DNA of 64,000 nucleotides from Micromonospora olivasterospora (GTDB lineage: Bacteria > Actinomycetota > Actinomycetes > Mycobacteriales > Micromonosporaceae). The stretch covers positions 5,828,001 to 5,892,000 of the forward strand of contig NZ_VLKE01000001.1 in assembly GCF_007830265.1 (NCBI RefSeq), written 5' to 3'. Positions 53,425 to 63,478 of this stretch are shown piece by piece. The position numbers were made by a program, and so were the translations under genes. Position 1 is the first letter of the stretch. Every line of letters begins with the position of its first letter. The notes beneath the pieces were generated by a model that saw only the letters and a list, made by a program, of their open reading frames with translations, had not been told where the DNA came from and made no database searches.

Positions 53425-53719
53425 CAACGCCCACAGCCCGGACCGATGACAGGGTCCCGGGTCGATGCCGCGCGGCCCTCACCCGACGTGGTCACCGTTT
53501 GTTTTCCGAACAGCCGCTGTCGGTTCAGGAAGCTGGACCGTCTTCTTCTTGGCTGCCCTGACGTGGTCCTTTCCGGGCAGGAGCACCGTCCTGTCCAACG
53601 AGCCACACCCAGGTCAGACAGGGAAATCTAGGCAGTCCCCCGGTGAACCCACTGCCGGGATTCAGTCGTGGGGTAACAGGGGGGGGTGATGGAGTGGTCG
53701 CGTTGGGTGATGGTGGGGG
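53425..53719. other. Gene-free stretch upstream of giant gene 2
   Basis: No supported gene lies in these ~295 nt. Minus-strand frames here are Arg-rich shadows. The stretch ends in a G-rich section (GGGGGGGG at ~53682-53690) leading into the small frames that precede giant gene 2. Confidence 0.4.
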
Positions 53720-53731
53720 TTGTTGGTCGAG

Positions 53732-53833
53732 GTGTGTGTGGTCGTGGATGTCGGGGCGAGGTGGTGGGCGTTTGTGGCGGTGGCCGGGGTGGGCATGGTC
53801 GCCGCTGGTACTGCGGGTTGGTTGCGGGCATGA
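53732..53833 (+). CDS. Possible small transmembrane peptide
   Basis: A 33-residue frame (GTG start; TTG starts at 53720/53723 also possible) reads VDVGARWWAFVAVAGVGMVA and then AGTAGWLRA, one clear membrane helix. Its stop overlaps the next ATG as ATGA. No family recognised, and it could be a decayed gene end. Confidence 0.3.
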   Translation: MCVVVDVGARWWAFVAVAGVGMVAAGTAGWLRA

Positions 53834-53961
53834 GCGGTGGTGTGTGGGGCTGGTCCGGGTGGGTGGGGTGGTCGGGGGTGGGGTGGTGGTCTGAGGTTGT
53901 GGGGTGGTTCGTGGTGAGTGCCCCTGGTGGGGGTGGGGAGGGGGCGTTGCGCGATGGGTGA
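53830..53961 (+). CDS. Small Trp/Gly-rich peptide overlapping giant gene 2
   Basis: A 43-residue frame has seven Trp (VWGWSGWVGWSGVGWW) and a terminal APGGGGEGALRDG. It overlaps the start of giant gene 2 by 8 nt. Its DNA end aligns with the sequence just before the conserved RCA segment of giant gene 1, where the same stretch is in frame with the giant protein (ADWFALGAPVSGQEGE). It may therefore be the detached N-terminus of giant protein 2 rather than a separate gene. Confidence 0.35.
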   Translation: MSGGVWGWSGWVGWSGVGWWSEVVGWFVVSAPGGGGEGALRDG

Positions 53962-56900
53962 GGCTCCCGTTCCTTCCGTTGGTCTCAGTGAGTCGTCGAA
54001 GCGGGCCCTGGAGGCGTTCACCGGGATGCGGTTGCACCGGGCGGATCTGCCGGTGTTGGCGTATGACCTGAACGCGTTGGAGGTGTTGGCGGATCGGGTG
54101 CGGACCTTGTTGGTTCCGGAGCTGGTCCAGGCGATCAGGGCGGTTCGGGCGGCGGGGGAGGGTGAGGTCTATGACCGGTTCGTGGCGCAGACGGCTCCGT
54201 TCGTGGAAATGCTGGACCGGGTTGCCGATCTGAAGGTGAACCTGGCGCAGGCGATGCGGGGCTTCCTGAACCAGATGGAGCTGACGGATCGTCAGGCGCT
54301 GGTCATGTTCGTGTTCATGATGACGGAGTTGGCGGTCGCGTTCGCGATGGCGTTCTTCCTGCCGGTGGAGGCGGCGGCGCACATCGTGAAGGTGCGGACG
54401 ATCATTCAGACGATCCTGCGGTCGTCGATGGTGCGGGCGGCGGCGAGTAGCACGGCGATTCAGATGTTGTTCGTGCCGGGGTCGTCGTTGTTGGCGCAGA
54501 TCAGCATGTTGGCTGATGGTCTGATGTCGGGGGTCGACTGGGGGCAGGTTGGTAAGCAGGCGTTGTACGGGTTGGCGGTGGCGGGTGTCAGCACGGCGGC
54601 CGGGCCGGCGTTGGCGCGGTTCGCCGGTGCGGTGGGTGGTGGTTTGTCGCATCTCGGGGTGTCGGGTTCCACGCGTGATCTGTTGACCAGCCTGTCGATG
54701 GTGCCGGTGTCGGAGGTCGGCGTGGAGGTGGTCGGCGGTATCGCCGCCAGCTACCTCGTTGACGGGCATTACGACACGGGCAGTCTCGGGCCGGATGCGC
54801 TTTCTGGGGCGTTGTCGGGGTCGGGTGAGTTGGCCGCGACCGGGGCCGGGATGGGTGCGCGTCGTGGCGCGGTGGGTCTGGGGTTCAACCCGACCCGGCC
54901 CCGGTGGCGGATGCCGGATGGTGTCGGTTTCACCGCCGACGGTAGGCCGGTCGCGCCGCTGCCGCCGCCCCCGCCGGTCACTGCGGACCCGTCGGCGTAT
55001 CTGCCGGAGGTCGGCGATCCGGCGGGCTCCGGCGGGCAGGCCCTGGCGCCGGCAGCGCCGGTGCCGGCACCGGCGCTGCCGGCGCCGGCGCCGGCGTCGG
55101 GGGTGTCTGAACCGGTGCCGCCGGTACCGGTGTGGTCGGCGCCGGCCCTGTCCGTGCCGTCGTGGTCGATGCCGGAGCTGCCGGTGCCGTCGTGGTCCGT
55201 GCCGAACTTCTCGGTGCCGGCGGTGCCGGTGGTGCCGGTGGTGCCGGTGGTGCCGGTGCCGGAGTGGGTGGCGGTCGCTGGTGCGCTGGTGGTGGAGCAG
55301 TGGCAGCGGTTCCAGCGGGAACTGGTGGACCACTATGGTGGGTTGCTTGCCGGGACGGGGCAGGCGCGGCGGTTCCTTGCCGCGCTTGCCGTGCCGGTGG
55401 AGCAGGTCTTCACCGAGTGGGTCGACGCCCGGCAGAACGACCCGACCGTCCCGGTTTTCCTGTCCCGGATCGGCCTGCCGGCCGCCGCGCTCACCGAGCG
55501 GTACCTGTTCGGTGTCCGGGACCAGGCCGTGGCCCGGATCACCGAGACTCTCGCGCGGTCGGTCACCACCGGCGGGCAGATCCCGGCGGCGGTACGGCCG
55601 GAGCAGGTGATCGCCGCGCTGCCGGCGGAGTTCGACCGGCAGGCGTTGCGTTCGGCCGCGCACCTGGCCGCCCAACACCACATCGACCAGTACCTCACCA
55701 CCGGCCTACCCACAGACACAGGCATCCCGACGGACACACACACCCGGGCAGATACACACCCGCCGGCAGGCGCGGGCACGCCGGCGGGTGTGGGTGTGTC
55801 GGGGGTGTGGTCGGCTGGCGTGTTCGGGGCGGTCGAGGGCGGTGTGTGGAGTCAGGTGGAGCGGGGGGTCGATGCGGTCCTTGGTGTCTCTGCCGTGCTG
55901 CCGGCTGTGGTGGCTGGTCCGGACGCTGGGCAGGTCAGTGCGGTGGCGAGGGTGGTCCGGCAGGTGGTTGCCGATCTGCCCGCTCGTTTCTCGGCGGCGG
56001 CTGTTCCTGGTGTCACCGCAGTGGCTGCTGGTGTGGTTACCGTCGATGGTGGAGAAGGCGGGGGTGTCGGCGGGTCGATGGTGCCGGTGATGTCCGAGCG
56101 GCACACCGCGGTGGCGGCCGGTCTGGCGCAGGCTCAGTTCACCGTGTTGGCCCGCCGTTACGGTGTCGACCCGGCCGGTCATGCGGCGCTGGTCGCCTCG
56201 TTTCAGCGGGAGTGGCTGCACGGGTATCACCAGGTGCTCGCGTCGGCCGGTGGCAGCGCGATGTCCGGGACGGTGGATGTGGTCGGGGCCCGCGGTCCGC
56301 TGCCGGGCGGCGCCGGTTCCCGTGTCGGTGGCATGTCGATCGTCGGCGTCGTCAGCGCCGGTGACCCGACGCCGGTCAGTGACGTGTCTGCCGCGATCGG
56401 TGCGGTGTTCAGCCCCGATCCCGGCTCCAGGAACACGGATTCCAGCGGTTTCAGGGACACGGGTTCGATCAGTGGGGTGTCGGTGCTGGACGAACCGGTC
56501 GGTGCCGGCTCTGGGGGTCTCGGTGAGCCGGCCGTCGCGGCTACCGGGTCGGCCGCGCAACGAATTCATGATCTCGCCAGCGGTGGCCACGGCCGTGCCA
56601 GCGAGGTTCAGCTGCACCGGCTCGCCGCGGACATCGGTATCCAGGCGGCGTCGCCGGACGGGGTCCTGCCCCGACTGTTCGAGGTGTCCAGGGACATCGT
56701 CATGGCGGACACGTTCAGCGGGGTGTACTTCGCAGACCCGGCGGCGGCGGATCCGGACGCGGCGGCGGCGGATCGCACGGCGGCGCGGGCGCTGCCGCGG
56801 GTGCGGGGATGGTTCACCATCGCCGGGCACCGGAACCTGGCCGAGCGGCTGGCCGACGATCCCGTGCGTCAGGCCTTGTTCCTCCGGATGCTCACCGCCT

Positions 56901-59900
56901 CGCCCGCCTGGCGACACGCCGTCGCGCAGGCGCGGCAGCGCGGCGGCGACACACCCGACATCTTGCTGGTCTGGTGCGACGCGGCATGGCAGGCACCGGG
57001 ACAGGCCACCTCCTTCGGTGAATGGCTGCGCACCCGGCTACGCGCCCGACGCCTGATGTCCTCCACACACCAGGTGGACCAGATACCCGGCGAGCTGCGG
57101 CCACACGTCAACGAGCCGGTACGGTCGGTGTTGTTCTCGGACGCCTCGGTGGAGTTGTTCGGGCCGGACCTGGTGGAGGCGGTACGAACCGCGGACATCG
57201 TGCAGAACGGTCAGGAACCCGGCGTCCGCTGGCCGGACCAGGAGGACTTCGCCGCCGCTGGCGGCCGGCACCGGTGGGCCGGCAACACCTCACACGGGCA
57301 GTCCCCGGACCCAGCGGAAGGCCCCGACCCGTCCAGCCCCGCCCCGGTGTCCGCTACCCAGTGGATGTGGGACGCGACACGGAACCCAGCAGCCCAGTCG
57401 CCGCTGCCACACCCTGCCCTGGAAGCGGACCACCCACCCGGTGAGGACCTGTCCTGGCTGAACGACGGGAACACGTTACCGATACCCGGGCCGGCACCCG
57501 CCTCGCCGACGGGCACGAGCCTGCCACAACTGCCCGGGCCGTGGGACGACCCGGACGCCCCCACCACGCCGGCCTGGCCGACAGGGCGGGCAGAGTGGGC
57601 GGAACCAGCAGGGTGGGCGGAACCGGGATGGCCGGTTCCCGGCACGGCTGCGACCGACGAGTACGGTGCGGCGATCTCCACCGACTTCGGCCAGCCCAGC
57701 ATCGACGATCAGGCCGACGACGGCAGCAGGAACCTCGACGACTGGGCCGACGACGGCGGAATCCTCGGCGACTGGGCCATCGGGCAGGGGCCGGACATGG
57801 ACTGGCAACCATCCCTCACGCCACCCCCAGCGGTGACCCACACCGACGCCGGCACCATCCACACCGGCGACACCCCCCACCACCCCACCGCCGAGCCACC
57901 CACCACACCCGCCCCACTGCACCCCGACCAACCCCAACCCACCGCCGGCAGCCGACAGGTACGCCACCCGGACGAGGCCCGGGCCCTGTTCGACCAACAC
58001 GCCAACCACATCGCCACCACAGCGCAGCGGGAACCGCTGCGGCAGTTGTGGCACGCCCTGATCGACCGGATGGACGACAACGGAACCATCACCGCCAGCG
58101 TGTCAGACCTCGCCGCGGCGACCTCCACACCGCGGCGGACGGTGCATGACCGGATCGGGGTATTGCGCGACCGTGGTCTGCTGCAGCGGGTCCAAGAAGC
58201 ACACCGTGGCGGGGCGGCGCGGTACGGGGTGAGCGACCCGGGCCGGCCCCGGCAAGCACCGCTGCCCGCCCCTCCCGAGGGCAGCCAGTGGCTGCGCGAC
58301 CCGGACGAGGCCCGGGCCCTGTTCGACCAACACGCCGACCACATCGCCACCACCACAGCGCAGCGAGACCAACTGCGGCAGTTGTGGCACGCCCTGATCG
58401 ACCGGATGGACGACAACGGAACCATCACCGCCACCGAGTCAGACCTCGCCGAGGCGACAGCCACACCGCAGCCGACGGTGCATCGCCGGATAGGGGTATT
58501 GCGCGACCGTGGTCTGCTGCAGCGGGTCCAGGAAGGCCATGGTCGTGTGGGGGCGCGGTACGGGGTGACCGATCCGGGCCGGCCCCGGCAAGCACCGGTG
58601 CCCGGCCCTGCCCTCGGACCGCACCGCCCACAAGGTGAAAATCTGTCCTGGCTGGACCACGGAGCTACGGCGCCGATACCCGGGCCGGCACCCGCCTCGC
58701 CGACGGACACGGACCTGCCACAGCTGCCCGGGCCGTGGGACGACCCGGACGCCCCCACCACGCCGGCCTGGCCGACAGGGTGGGCAGAACCGGCGGAGCC
58801 GATGGAGTGGACGGAACCGGGATGGCTGGTTCCCGGCACGGCTGCGACCGACGAGCACGGTGCGGCGATGTCCACCGACTTCGGCCAGCCCAGCATCGAC
58901 GATCAGGCCGACTACGGCAGCAGGAACTTCGACGACTGGGCCGACGACGGCGGGAACCCCGGCGACTGGGCCATCGGGCAGGGGCCGGACATGGACTGGC
59001 AACCACCCCTCACGGTGGCCCGCACCGACGCCGGCACCATCCACACCGGCGACACCCCCCACCACCCCACCGACGAGCCACCCACCACACCCGCCCCACT
59101 GCACCCCGACCAACCCCAACCCACCGCCAGCAGCCGACAGGTACGCCACCCGGACGAGGCCCGGGCCCTGTTCGACCAACACGCCGACCACATCGCCACC
59201 ACCACAGCGCAGCGAGACCAACTGCGGCAGTTGTGGCACGCCCTGATCGACCGGATGGACGACAACGGAACCATCACCGCCACCGAGTCAGACCTCGCCA
59301 AGGCGACATCCACACTGCAGTCGACGGTGCATCGCCGGATCGGGGTATTGCGCGGCCGTGGTCTGCTGCAGCGGGTCCAGGAAGCACACCGTGGCGGGGC
59401 GGCGCGGTACGGGGTGAATGATCCCGGTCAGCTCCGGCAAGCACCGCTGCCGGCCCCTCCCGAGGGCAGCCGGTGGGTGTGCGACCCGGACGAGGCCCGA
59501 GTCCTGTTCGACCTGCACGCCGGCCACATCGCCGCCACCACAGCGCAGCGGGACGGGCTGCGGCAGTTGTGGCACGCCCTGATCGACCGGATGGACGACA
59601 ACGGAACCATCACCGCCAGCCTGTCAGACCTCGCCGAGGCGACATCCACACCGCGGCCGACGGTGCAGGCCCGGATCAGGGTATTGCGCGACCGTGGTCT
59701 GCTGCAGCTGGTCCAGGAAGCACACGGTCACGGGGCGGCGCGGTACGGGGTGAGCGACCCGGGCCGGCCCCGGCAAGCACCGCTGCCCGCCCCTCCCGAG
59801 GGCAGCCGGTGGGTGCACAACCCGGACGAGGCCCGAGCCCTGATCGACCAACACGCCGACCACATCGCCACCACCACAGCGCAGCGAGACCAACTGCGGC

Positions 59901-62900
59901 AGTTGTGGCACGCCCTGATCGACCGGATGGACGACAACGGAACCATCACCGCCAGCGAGCCAGACCTCGCCGAGGCGACATCCACACCGCGACCGACGGT
60001 GCGTGACCGGATCGGGGTATTGCGCGACCGTGGTCTGCTGCAGCGGGTCCAAGAAGCACACGGTCGTGTGGCGGCGCGGTACGGGGTGAGCGACCCGGGC
60101 CGGCCCCGGCAAGCACCGGTGCCCGGCCCTGCCCTCGGACCGCACCGCCCACAGGGTGGTGAAGACCTGTCCTGGCTGGACCACGGAGCTACGGCGCCGA
60201 TACCCGGCCCGGCACCCGCCTCGCCGACGGGCACGGACCTGCCACAGCTGCCCGGGCCGTGGGACGACCCGGACGCCCCCACCACGCCGGCCCGGCCGAC
60301 GGAGTGGGCAGAACAGGCGGAGCCGATGGAGTGGACGGAACCGGGATGGCCGGTTCCCGGCACGGGTGTGACCCACGAGATGGACCCAGCCGTTTTACTC
60401 GATGTGGACCCGGCCGATCTGCTCTACCTGCTTGAGGCCGTGGGCACGGAACCCGACCCCGAACCGCAACCGATGCATCCGCCCCGGCCGCAGACCCCGC
60501 CCCGCCCGACATCGTGGCCGCAACCCAACGGCGACCAGCCCAGCCAGTCCCCCGGGACTCAGTCGATCCCGCCCGGACCAGGCACGCAGAATCCGGCACC
60601 TCAATCGCCGACGCCCGAGCCGGTTCCCGGCATGGATGTGACCCACGAGCACGATGCGGCGATCTCCACCGACTTCGGCCAGCCCAGCATCGACGATCAG
60701 GCCGACTACGGCAGCAGGAACCTCGACGACTGGGCCGACGACGGCGGGAACCTCGACGACTGGGCCGGCGACGGCGGAAACCTCGGCGACTGGGCCATCG
60801 GGCAGGGGCCGGACATGGACTGGCAACCATCCCTCACGCCACCCCCAGCGGTGACCCACACCGACGCCGGCACCATCCACACCGGCGATACCCCCCACCA
60901 CCCCATCGACGAGCCACCCACCACACCCGCCCCACTGCACCCCGACGAACACCAACCCACCGCCGGCAGCCGACAGGTACGCCACCCGGACGAGGCCCGG
61001 GCCCTGTTCGACCTGCACGCCGACCACATCGCCGCCACCACAGCGCAGCGGGAACCGCTGCGGCAGTTGTGGCACGCCCTGATCAACCACATGGACGACA
61101 ACGGAACCATCACCGCCAGCGAGTCAGACCTCGCCAAGGCGACATCCACACCGCCGAGGACGGTGCATCACCGGATCGGGGTATTGCGCGACCGTGGTCT
61201 GCTGCAGCGGGTCCAGGAAGCACACGGTCGCGGGGCGGCGCGGTACGGGGTGAGCGACCCGGGCCGGCCCCGGCAAGCACCGCTGCCCGCCCCTCCCGAG
61301 GGCAGCCGGTGGGTGCACAACCCGGACGAGGCCCGAGCCCTGATCGACCAACACGCCGACCACATCGCCACCACCACAGCGCAGCGAGACCAGCTGCGGC
61401 AGTTGTGGCACGCCCTGATCGACCGGATGGACGACAACGGAACCATCACCGCCAGCGTGTCAGACCTCGCCAAGGCGACATCCACACCGCGACCGACGGT
61501 GCGTGACCGGATGGGGGTATTGCGCGGCCGTGGTCTGCTGCAGCGGGTCCAAGAAGCACACGGTCGCGGGGCGGCGCGGTACGGGGTGAATGATCCCGGT
61601 CAGCCCCGGCAAGCACCGCTGCCCGCCCCTCCCGAGGGCAGCCGGTGGGTGCGCGACCCGGACGAGGCCCGGGCCCTGTTCGGCCAGCACGCCGACCACA
61701 TCGCCACCACAGCGCAGCGGGAACCGCTGCGGCAGTTGTGGCACGCCCTGATCGACCGGATGGACGACAACGGAACCATCACCGCCAGCGAGCCAGACCT
61801 CGCCAAGGCGACAGCCACACTGCAGCCGACGGTGCATCGCTGGATGGGGGTATTGCGCGACCGTGGTCTGCTGCAGCGGGTCCAGGAAGCACACGGTCGC
61901 GTGGCGGCGCGGTACGGGGTGAGCGACCCGGGCCGGCCCCGGCAAGCACCGGTGCCCGGCCCTGCCCTCGGACCGCACCGCCCACAAGGTGAAAATCTGT
62001 CCTGGCTGGACCACGGAGCTACGGCGCCGATACCCGGGCCGGCACCCGCCTCGCCGACGGGCACGGACCTGCCACAACTGCCCGGGCCGTGGGACGACCC
62101 GGACGCCCCCACCACACCGGCCTGGCCGACAGGGCGGGCAGAACCGGCGGAGCCGATGGGGTGGACGGAACCGGGATGGCCGGTTCCCGGCACGGCTGCG
62201 ACCCACGAGCACGGTGCGGCGATCTCCACCGACCCCGGCCAGCCCAGCAATCAGGCCGGCCAGGGCAGCGACAACCTCGACGACTGGGCCACCCACGAGA
62301 TGGACCCAGCCGATTTACTCGATGTGGACCCGGCCGACCTGCTCTACCTGCTTGAGGCCGTGGGCACGGAACCCGACCCCGAACCGCAACCGATGCATCC
62401 GCCCCGGCCGCAGACCCCGCCCCGCCCGACATCGTGGCCGCAACCCAACGGCGACCAGCCCAGCCAGTCCCCCGGGACTCAGTCGATCCCGCCCGGACCA
62501 GGCACGCAGAATCCGGCACCTCAATCGCCGACGCCCGAGCCGGTTCCCGGCATGGATGTGACCCACGAGCACGATGCGGCGATCTCCACCGACTTCGGCC
62601 AGCCCAGCATCGACGATCAGGCCGACTACGGCAGCAGGAACCTCGACGACTGGGCCGACGACGGCGGGAACCTCGACGACTGGGCCATCGGGCAGGGGCC
62701 GGACATGGACTGGCAACCATCCCTCACGCCACCCCCAGCGGTGACCCACACCGACGCCGGCACCATCCACACCGGCGACACCCCCCACCACCCCACCGAC
62801 GAGCCACCCACCACACCCGCCCCACTGCACCCCCACCAACCCCAACCCACCGCCAGCAGCCGACAGGTACGCCACCCGGACGAGGCCCGGGCCCTGTTCG

Positions 62901-63478
62901 ACCAACACGCCGACTACATCGCCACCACCACAGCGCAGCGGGAACCGCTGCGGCAGTTGTGGCACGCCCTGATCAACCACATGGACGACAACGGAACCAT
63001 CACCGCCAGCGGGTCAGACCTCGCCAAGGCGACATCCACACCGCGACCGACGGTGCGTGACCGGATCGGGGTATTGCGCGACCGTGGTCTGCTGCAGCGG
63101 GTCCAAGAAGCACACCGTGGCGGGGCGGCGCGGTACGGGGTAAGCGACCCGGGCCGGCCCCGGCAAGCACCGCTGCCCGCCCCTCCCGAGGGCAGCCGGT
63201 GGGTGCACAACCCGGACGAGGCCCGAGCCCTGATCGACCAACACGCCGACCACATCGCCACCACCACAGCGCAGCGAGACCAACTGCGGCAGTTGTGGCA
63301 CGCCCTGATCGACCGGATGGACGACAACGGAACCATCACCGCCAGCGAGCCAGACCTCGCCAAGGCGACAGCCACACCGCGACCGACGGTGCGTCACCGG
63401 ATCGGGGTATTGCGCGACCGTAATCTGCTGCAGCGGGTCCAAGAAGCACACCGTGGCGGGCGGCACGGTACGGGGTGA
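53954..63478 (+). CDS. Giant protein 2: paralogous N-terminal half plus winged-helix repeat array
   Basis: The frame has 3174 residues from ATG 53954 (a GTG at 53918 is alternative) and no signal peptide. Residues ~10-300 match the N-terminus of giant 1 (EAFTGMRLHRADLPVLAYDL, and RTIIQTILRSSMVRAAASST). Residues ~430-590 and ~715-770 match its later shared segments. Residues ~870-1100 form a different central domain with GWFTIAGH (His959) and ILLVWCDAAW (Cys1008), a His/Cys pair placed as in caspase-like or 'lonely Cys' domains. From residue ~1335 to the end are winged-helix units in clusters, joined by Pro/Asp-rich linkers. The frame breaks at ~63457: unit 10 to 11 spacing is 335 instead of 336 nt. 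No Tox-PL or OTU domain is present. It is a probable effector or surface protein of unknown function. Confidence 0.7.
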   Translation: MGEAPVPSVGLSESSKRALEAFTGMRLHRADLPVLAYDLNALEVLADRVRTLLVPELVQAIRAVRAAGEGEVYDRFVAQTAPFVEMLDRVADLKVNLAQAMRGFLNQMELTDRQALVMFVFMMTELAVAFAMAFFLPVEAAAHIVKVRTIIQTILRSSMVRAAASSTAIQMLFVPGSSLLAQISMLADGLMSGVDWGQVGKQALYGLAVAGVSTAAGPALARFAGAVGGGLSHLGVSGSTRDLLTSLSMVPVSEVGVEVVGGIAASYLVDGHYDTGSLGPDALSGALSGSGELAATGAGMGARRGAVGLGFNPTRPRWRMPDGVGFTADGRPVAPLPPPPPVTADPSAYLPEVGDPAGSGGQALAPAAPVPAPALPAPAPASGVSEPVPPVPVWSAPALSVPSWSMPELPVPSWSVPNFSVPAVPVVPVVPVVPVPEWVAVAGALVVEQWQRFQRELVDHYGGLLAGTGQARRFLAALAVPVEQVFTEWVDARQNDPTVPVFLSRIGLPAAALTERYLFGVRDQAVARITETLARSVTTGGQIPAAVRPEQVIAALPAEFDRQALRSAAHLAAQHHIDQYLTTGLPTDTGIPTDTHTRADTHPPAGAGTPAGVGVSGVWSAGVFGAVEGGVWSQVERGVDAVLGVSAVLPAVVAGPDAGQVSAVARVVRQVVADLPARFSAAAVPGVTAVAAGVVTVDGGEGGGVGGSMVPVMSERHTAVAAGLAQAQFTVLARRYGVDPAGHAALVASFQREWLHGYHQVLASAGGSAMSGTVDVVGARGPLPGGAGSRVGGMSIVGVVSAGDPTPVSDVSAAIGAVFSPDPGSRNTDSSGFRDTGSISGVSVLDEPVGAGSGGLGEPAVAATGSAAQRIHDLASGGHGRASEVQLHRLAADIGIQAASPDGVLPRLFEVSRDIVMADTFSGVYFADPAAADPDAAAADRTAARALPRVRGWFTIAGHRNLAERLADDPVRQALFLRMLTASPAWRHAVAQARQRGGDTPDILLVWCDAAWQAPGQATSFGEWLRTRLRARRLMSSTHQVDQIPGELRPHVNEPVRSVLFSDASVELFGPDLVEAVRTADIVQNGQEPGVRWPDQEDFAAAGGRHRWAGNTSHGQSPDPAEGPDPSSPAPVSATQWMWDATRNPAAQSPLPHPALEADHPPGEDLSWLNDGNTLPIPGPAPASPTGTSLPQLPGPWDDPDAPTTPAWPTGRAEWAEPAGWAEPGWPVPGTAATDEYGAAISTDFGQPSIDDQADDGSRNLDDWADDGGILGDWAIGQGPDMDWQPSLTPPPAVTHTDAGTIHTGDTPHHPTAEPPTTPAPLHPDQPQPTAGSRQVRHPDEARALFDQHANHIATTAQREPLRQLWHALIDRMDDNGTITASVSDLAAATSTPRRTVHDRIGVLRDRGLLQRVQEAHRGGAARYGVSDPGRPRQAPLPAPPEGSQWLRDPDEARALFDQHADHIATTTAQRDQLRQLWHALIDRMDDNGTITATESDLAEATATPQPTVHRRIGVLRDRGLLQRVQEGHGRVGARYGVTDPGRPRQAPVPGPALGPHRPQGENLSWLDHGATAPIPGPAPASPTDTDLPQLPGPWDDPDAPTTPAWPTGWAEPAEPMEWTEPGWLVPGTAATDEHGAAMSTDFGQPSIDDQADYGSRNFDDWADDGGNPGDWAIGQGPDMDWQPPLTVARTDAGTIHTGDTPHHPTDEPPTTPAPLHPDQPQPTASSRQVRHPDEARALFDQHADHIATTTAQRDQLRQLWHALIDRMDDNGTITATESDLAKATSTLQSTVHRRIGVLRGRGLLQRVQEAHRGGAARYGVNDPGQLRQAPLPAPPEGSRWVCDPDEARVLFDLHAGHIAATTAQRDGLRQLWHALIDRMDDNGTITASLSDLAEATSTPRPTVQARIRVLRDRGLLQLVQEAHGHGAARYGVSDPGRPRQAPLPAPPEGSRWVHNPDEARALIDQHADHIATTTAQRDQLRQLWHALIDRMDDNGTITASEPDLAEATSTPRPTVRDRIGVLRDRGLLQRVQEAHGRVAARYGVSDPGRPRQAPVPGPALGPHRPQGGEDLSWLDHGATAPIPGPAPASPTGTDLPQLPGPWDDPDAPTTPARPTEWAEQAEPMEWTEPGWPVPGTGVTHEMDPAVLLDVDPADLLYLLEAVGTEPDPEPQPMHPPRPQTPPRPTSWPQPNGDQPSQSPGTQSIPPGPGTQNPAPQSPTPEPVPGMDVTHEHDAAISTDFGQPSIDDQADYGSRNLDDWADDGGNLDDWAGDGGNLGDWAIGQGPDMDWQPSLTPPPAVTHTDAGTIHTGDTPHHPIDEPPTTPAPLHPDEHQPTAGSRQVRHPDEARALFDLHADHIAATTAQREPLRQLWHALINHMDDNGTITASESDLAKATSTPPRTVHHRIGVLRDRGLLQRVQEAHGRGAARYGVSDPGRPRQAPLPAPPEGSRWVHNPDEARALIDQHADHIATTTAQRDQLRQLWHALIDRMDDNGTITASVSDLAKATSTPRPTVRDRMGVLRGRGLLQRVQEAHGRGAARYGVNDPGQPRQAPLPAPPEGSRWVRDPDEARALFGQHADHIATTAQREPLRQLWHALIDRMDDNGTITASEPDLAKATATLQPTVHRWMGVLRDRGLLQRVQEAHGRVAARYGVSDPGRPRQAPVPGPALGPHRPQGENLSWLDHGATAPIPGPAPASPTGTDLPQLPGPWDDPDAPTTPAWPTGRAEPAEPMGWTEPGWPVPGTAATHEHGAAISTDPGQPSNQAGQGSDNLDDWATHEMDPADLLDVDPADLLYLLEAVGTEPDPEPQPMHPPRPQTPPRPTSWPQPNGDQPSQSPGTQSIPPGPGTQNPAPQSPTPEPVPGMDVTHEHDAAISTDFGQPSIDDQADYGSRNLDDWADDGGNLDDWAIGQGPDMDWQPSLTPPPAVTHTDAGTIHTGDTPHHPTDEPPTTPAPLHPHQPQPTASSRQVRHPDEARALFDQHADYIATTTAQREPLRQLWHALINHMDDNGTITASGSDLAKATSTPRPTVRDRIGVLRDRGLLQRVQEAHRGGAARYGVSDPGRPRQAPLPAPPEGSRWVHNPDEARALIDQHADHIATTTAQRDQLRQLWHALIDRMDDNGTITASEPDLAKATATPRPTVRHRIGVLRDRNLLQRVQEAHRGGRHGTG

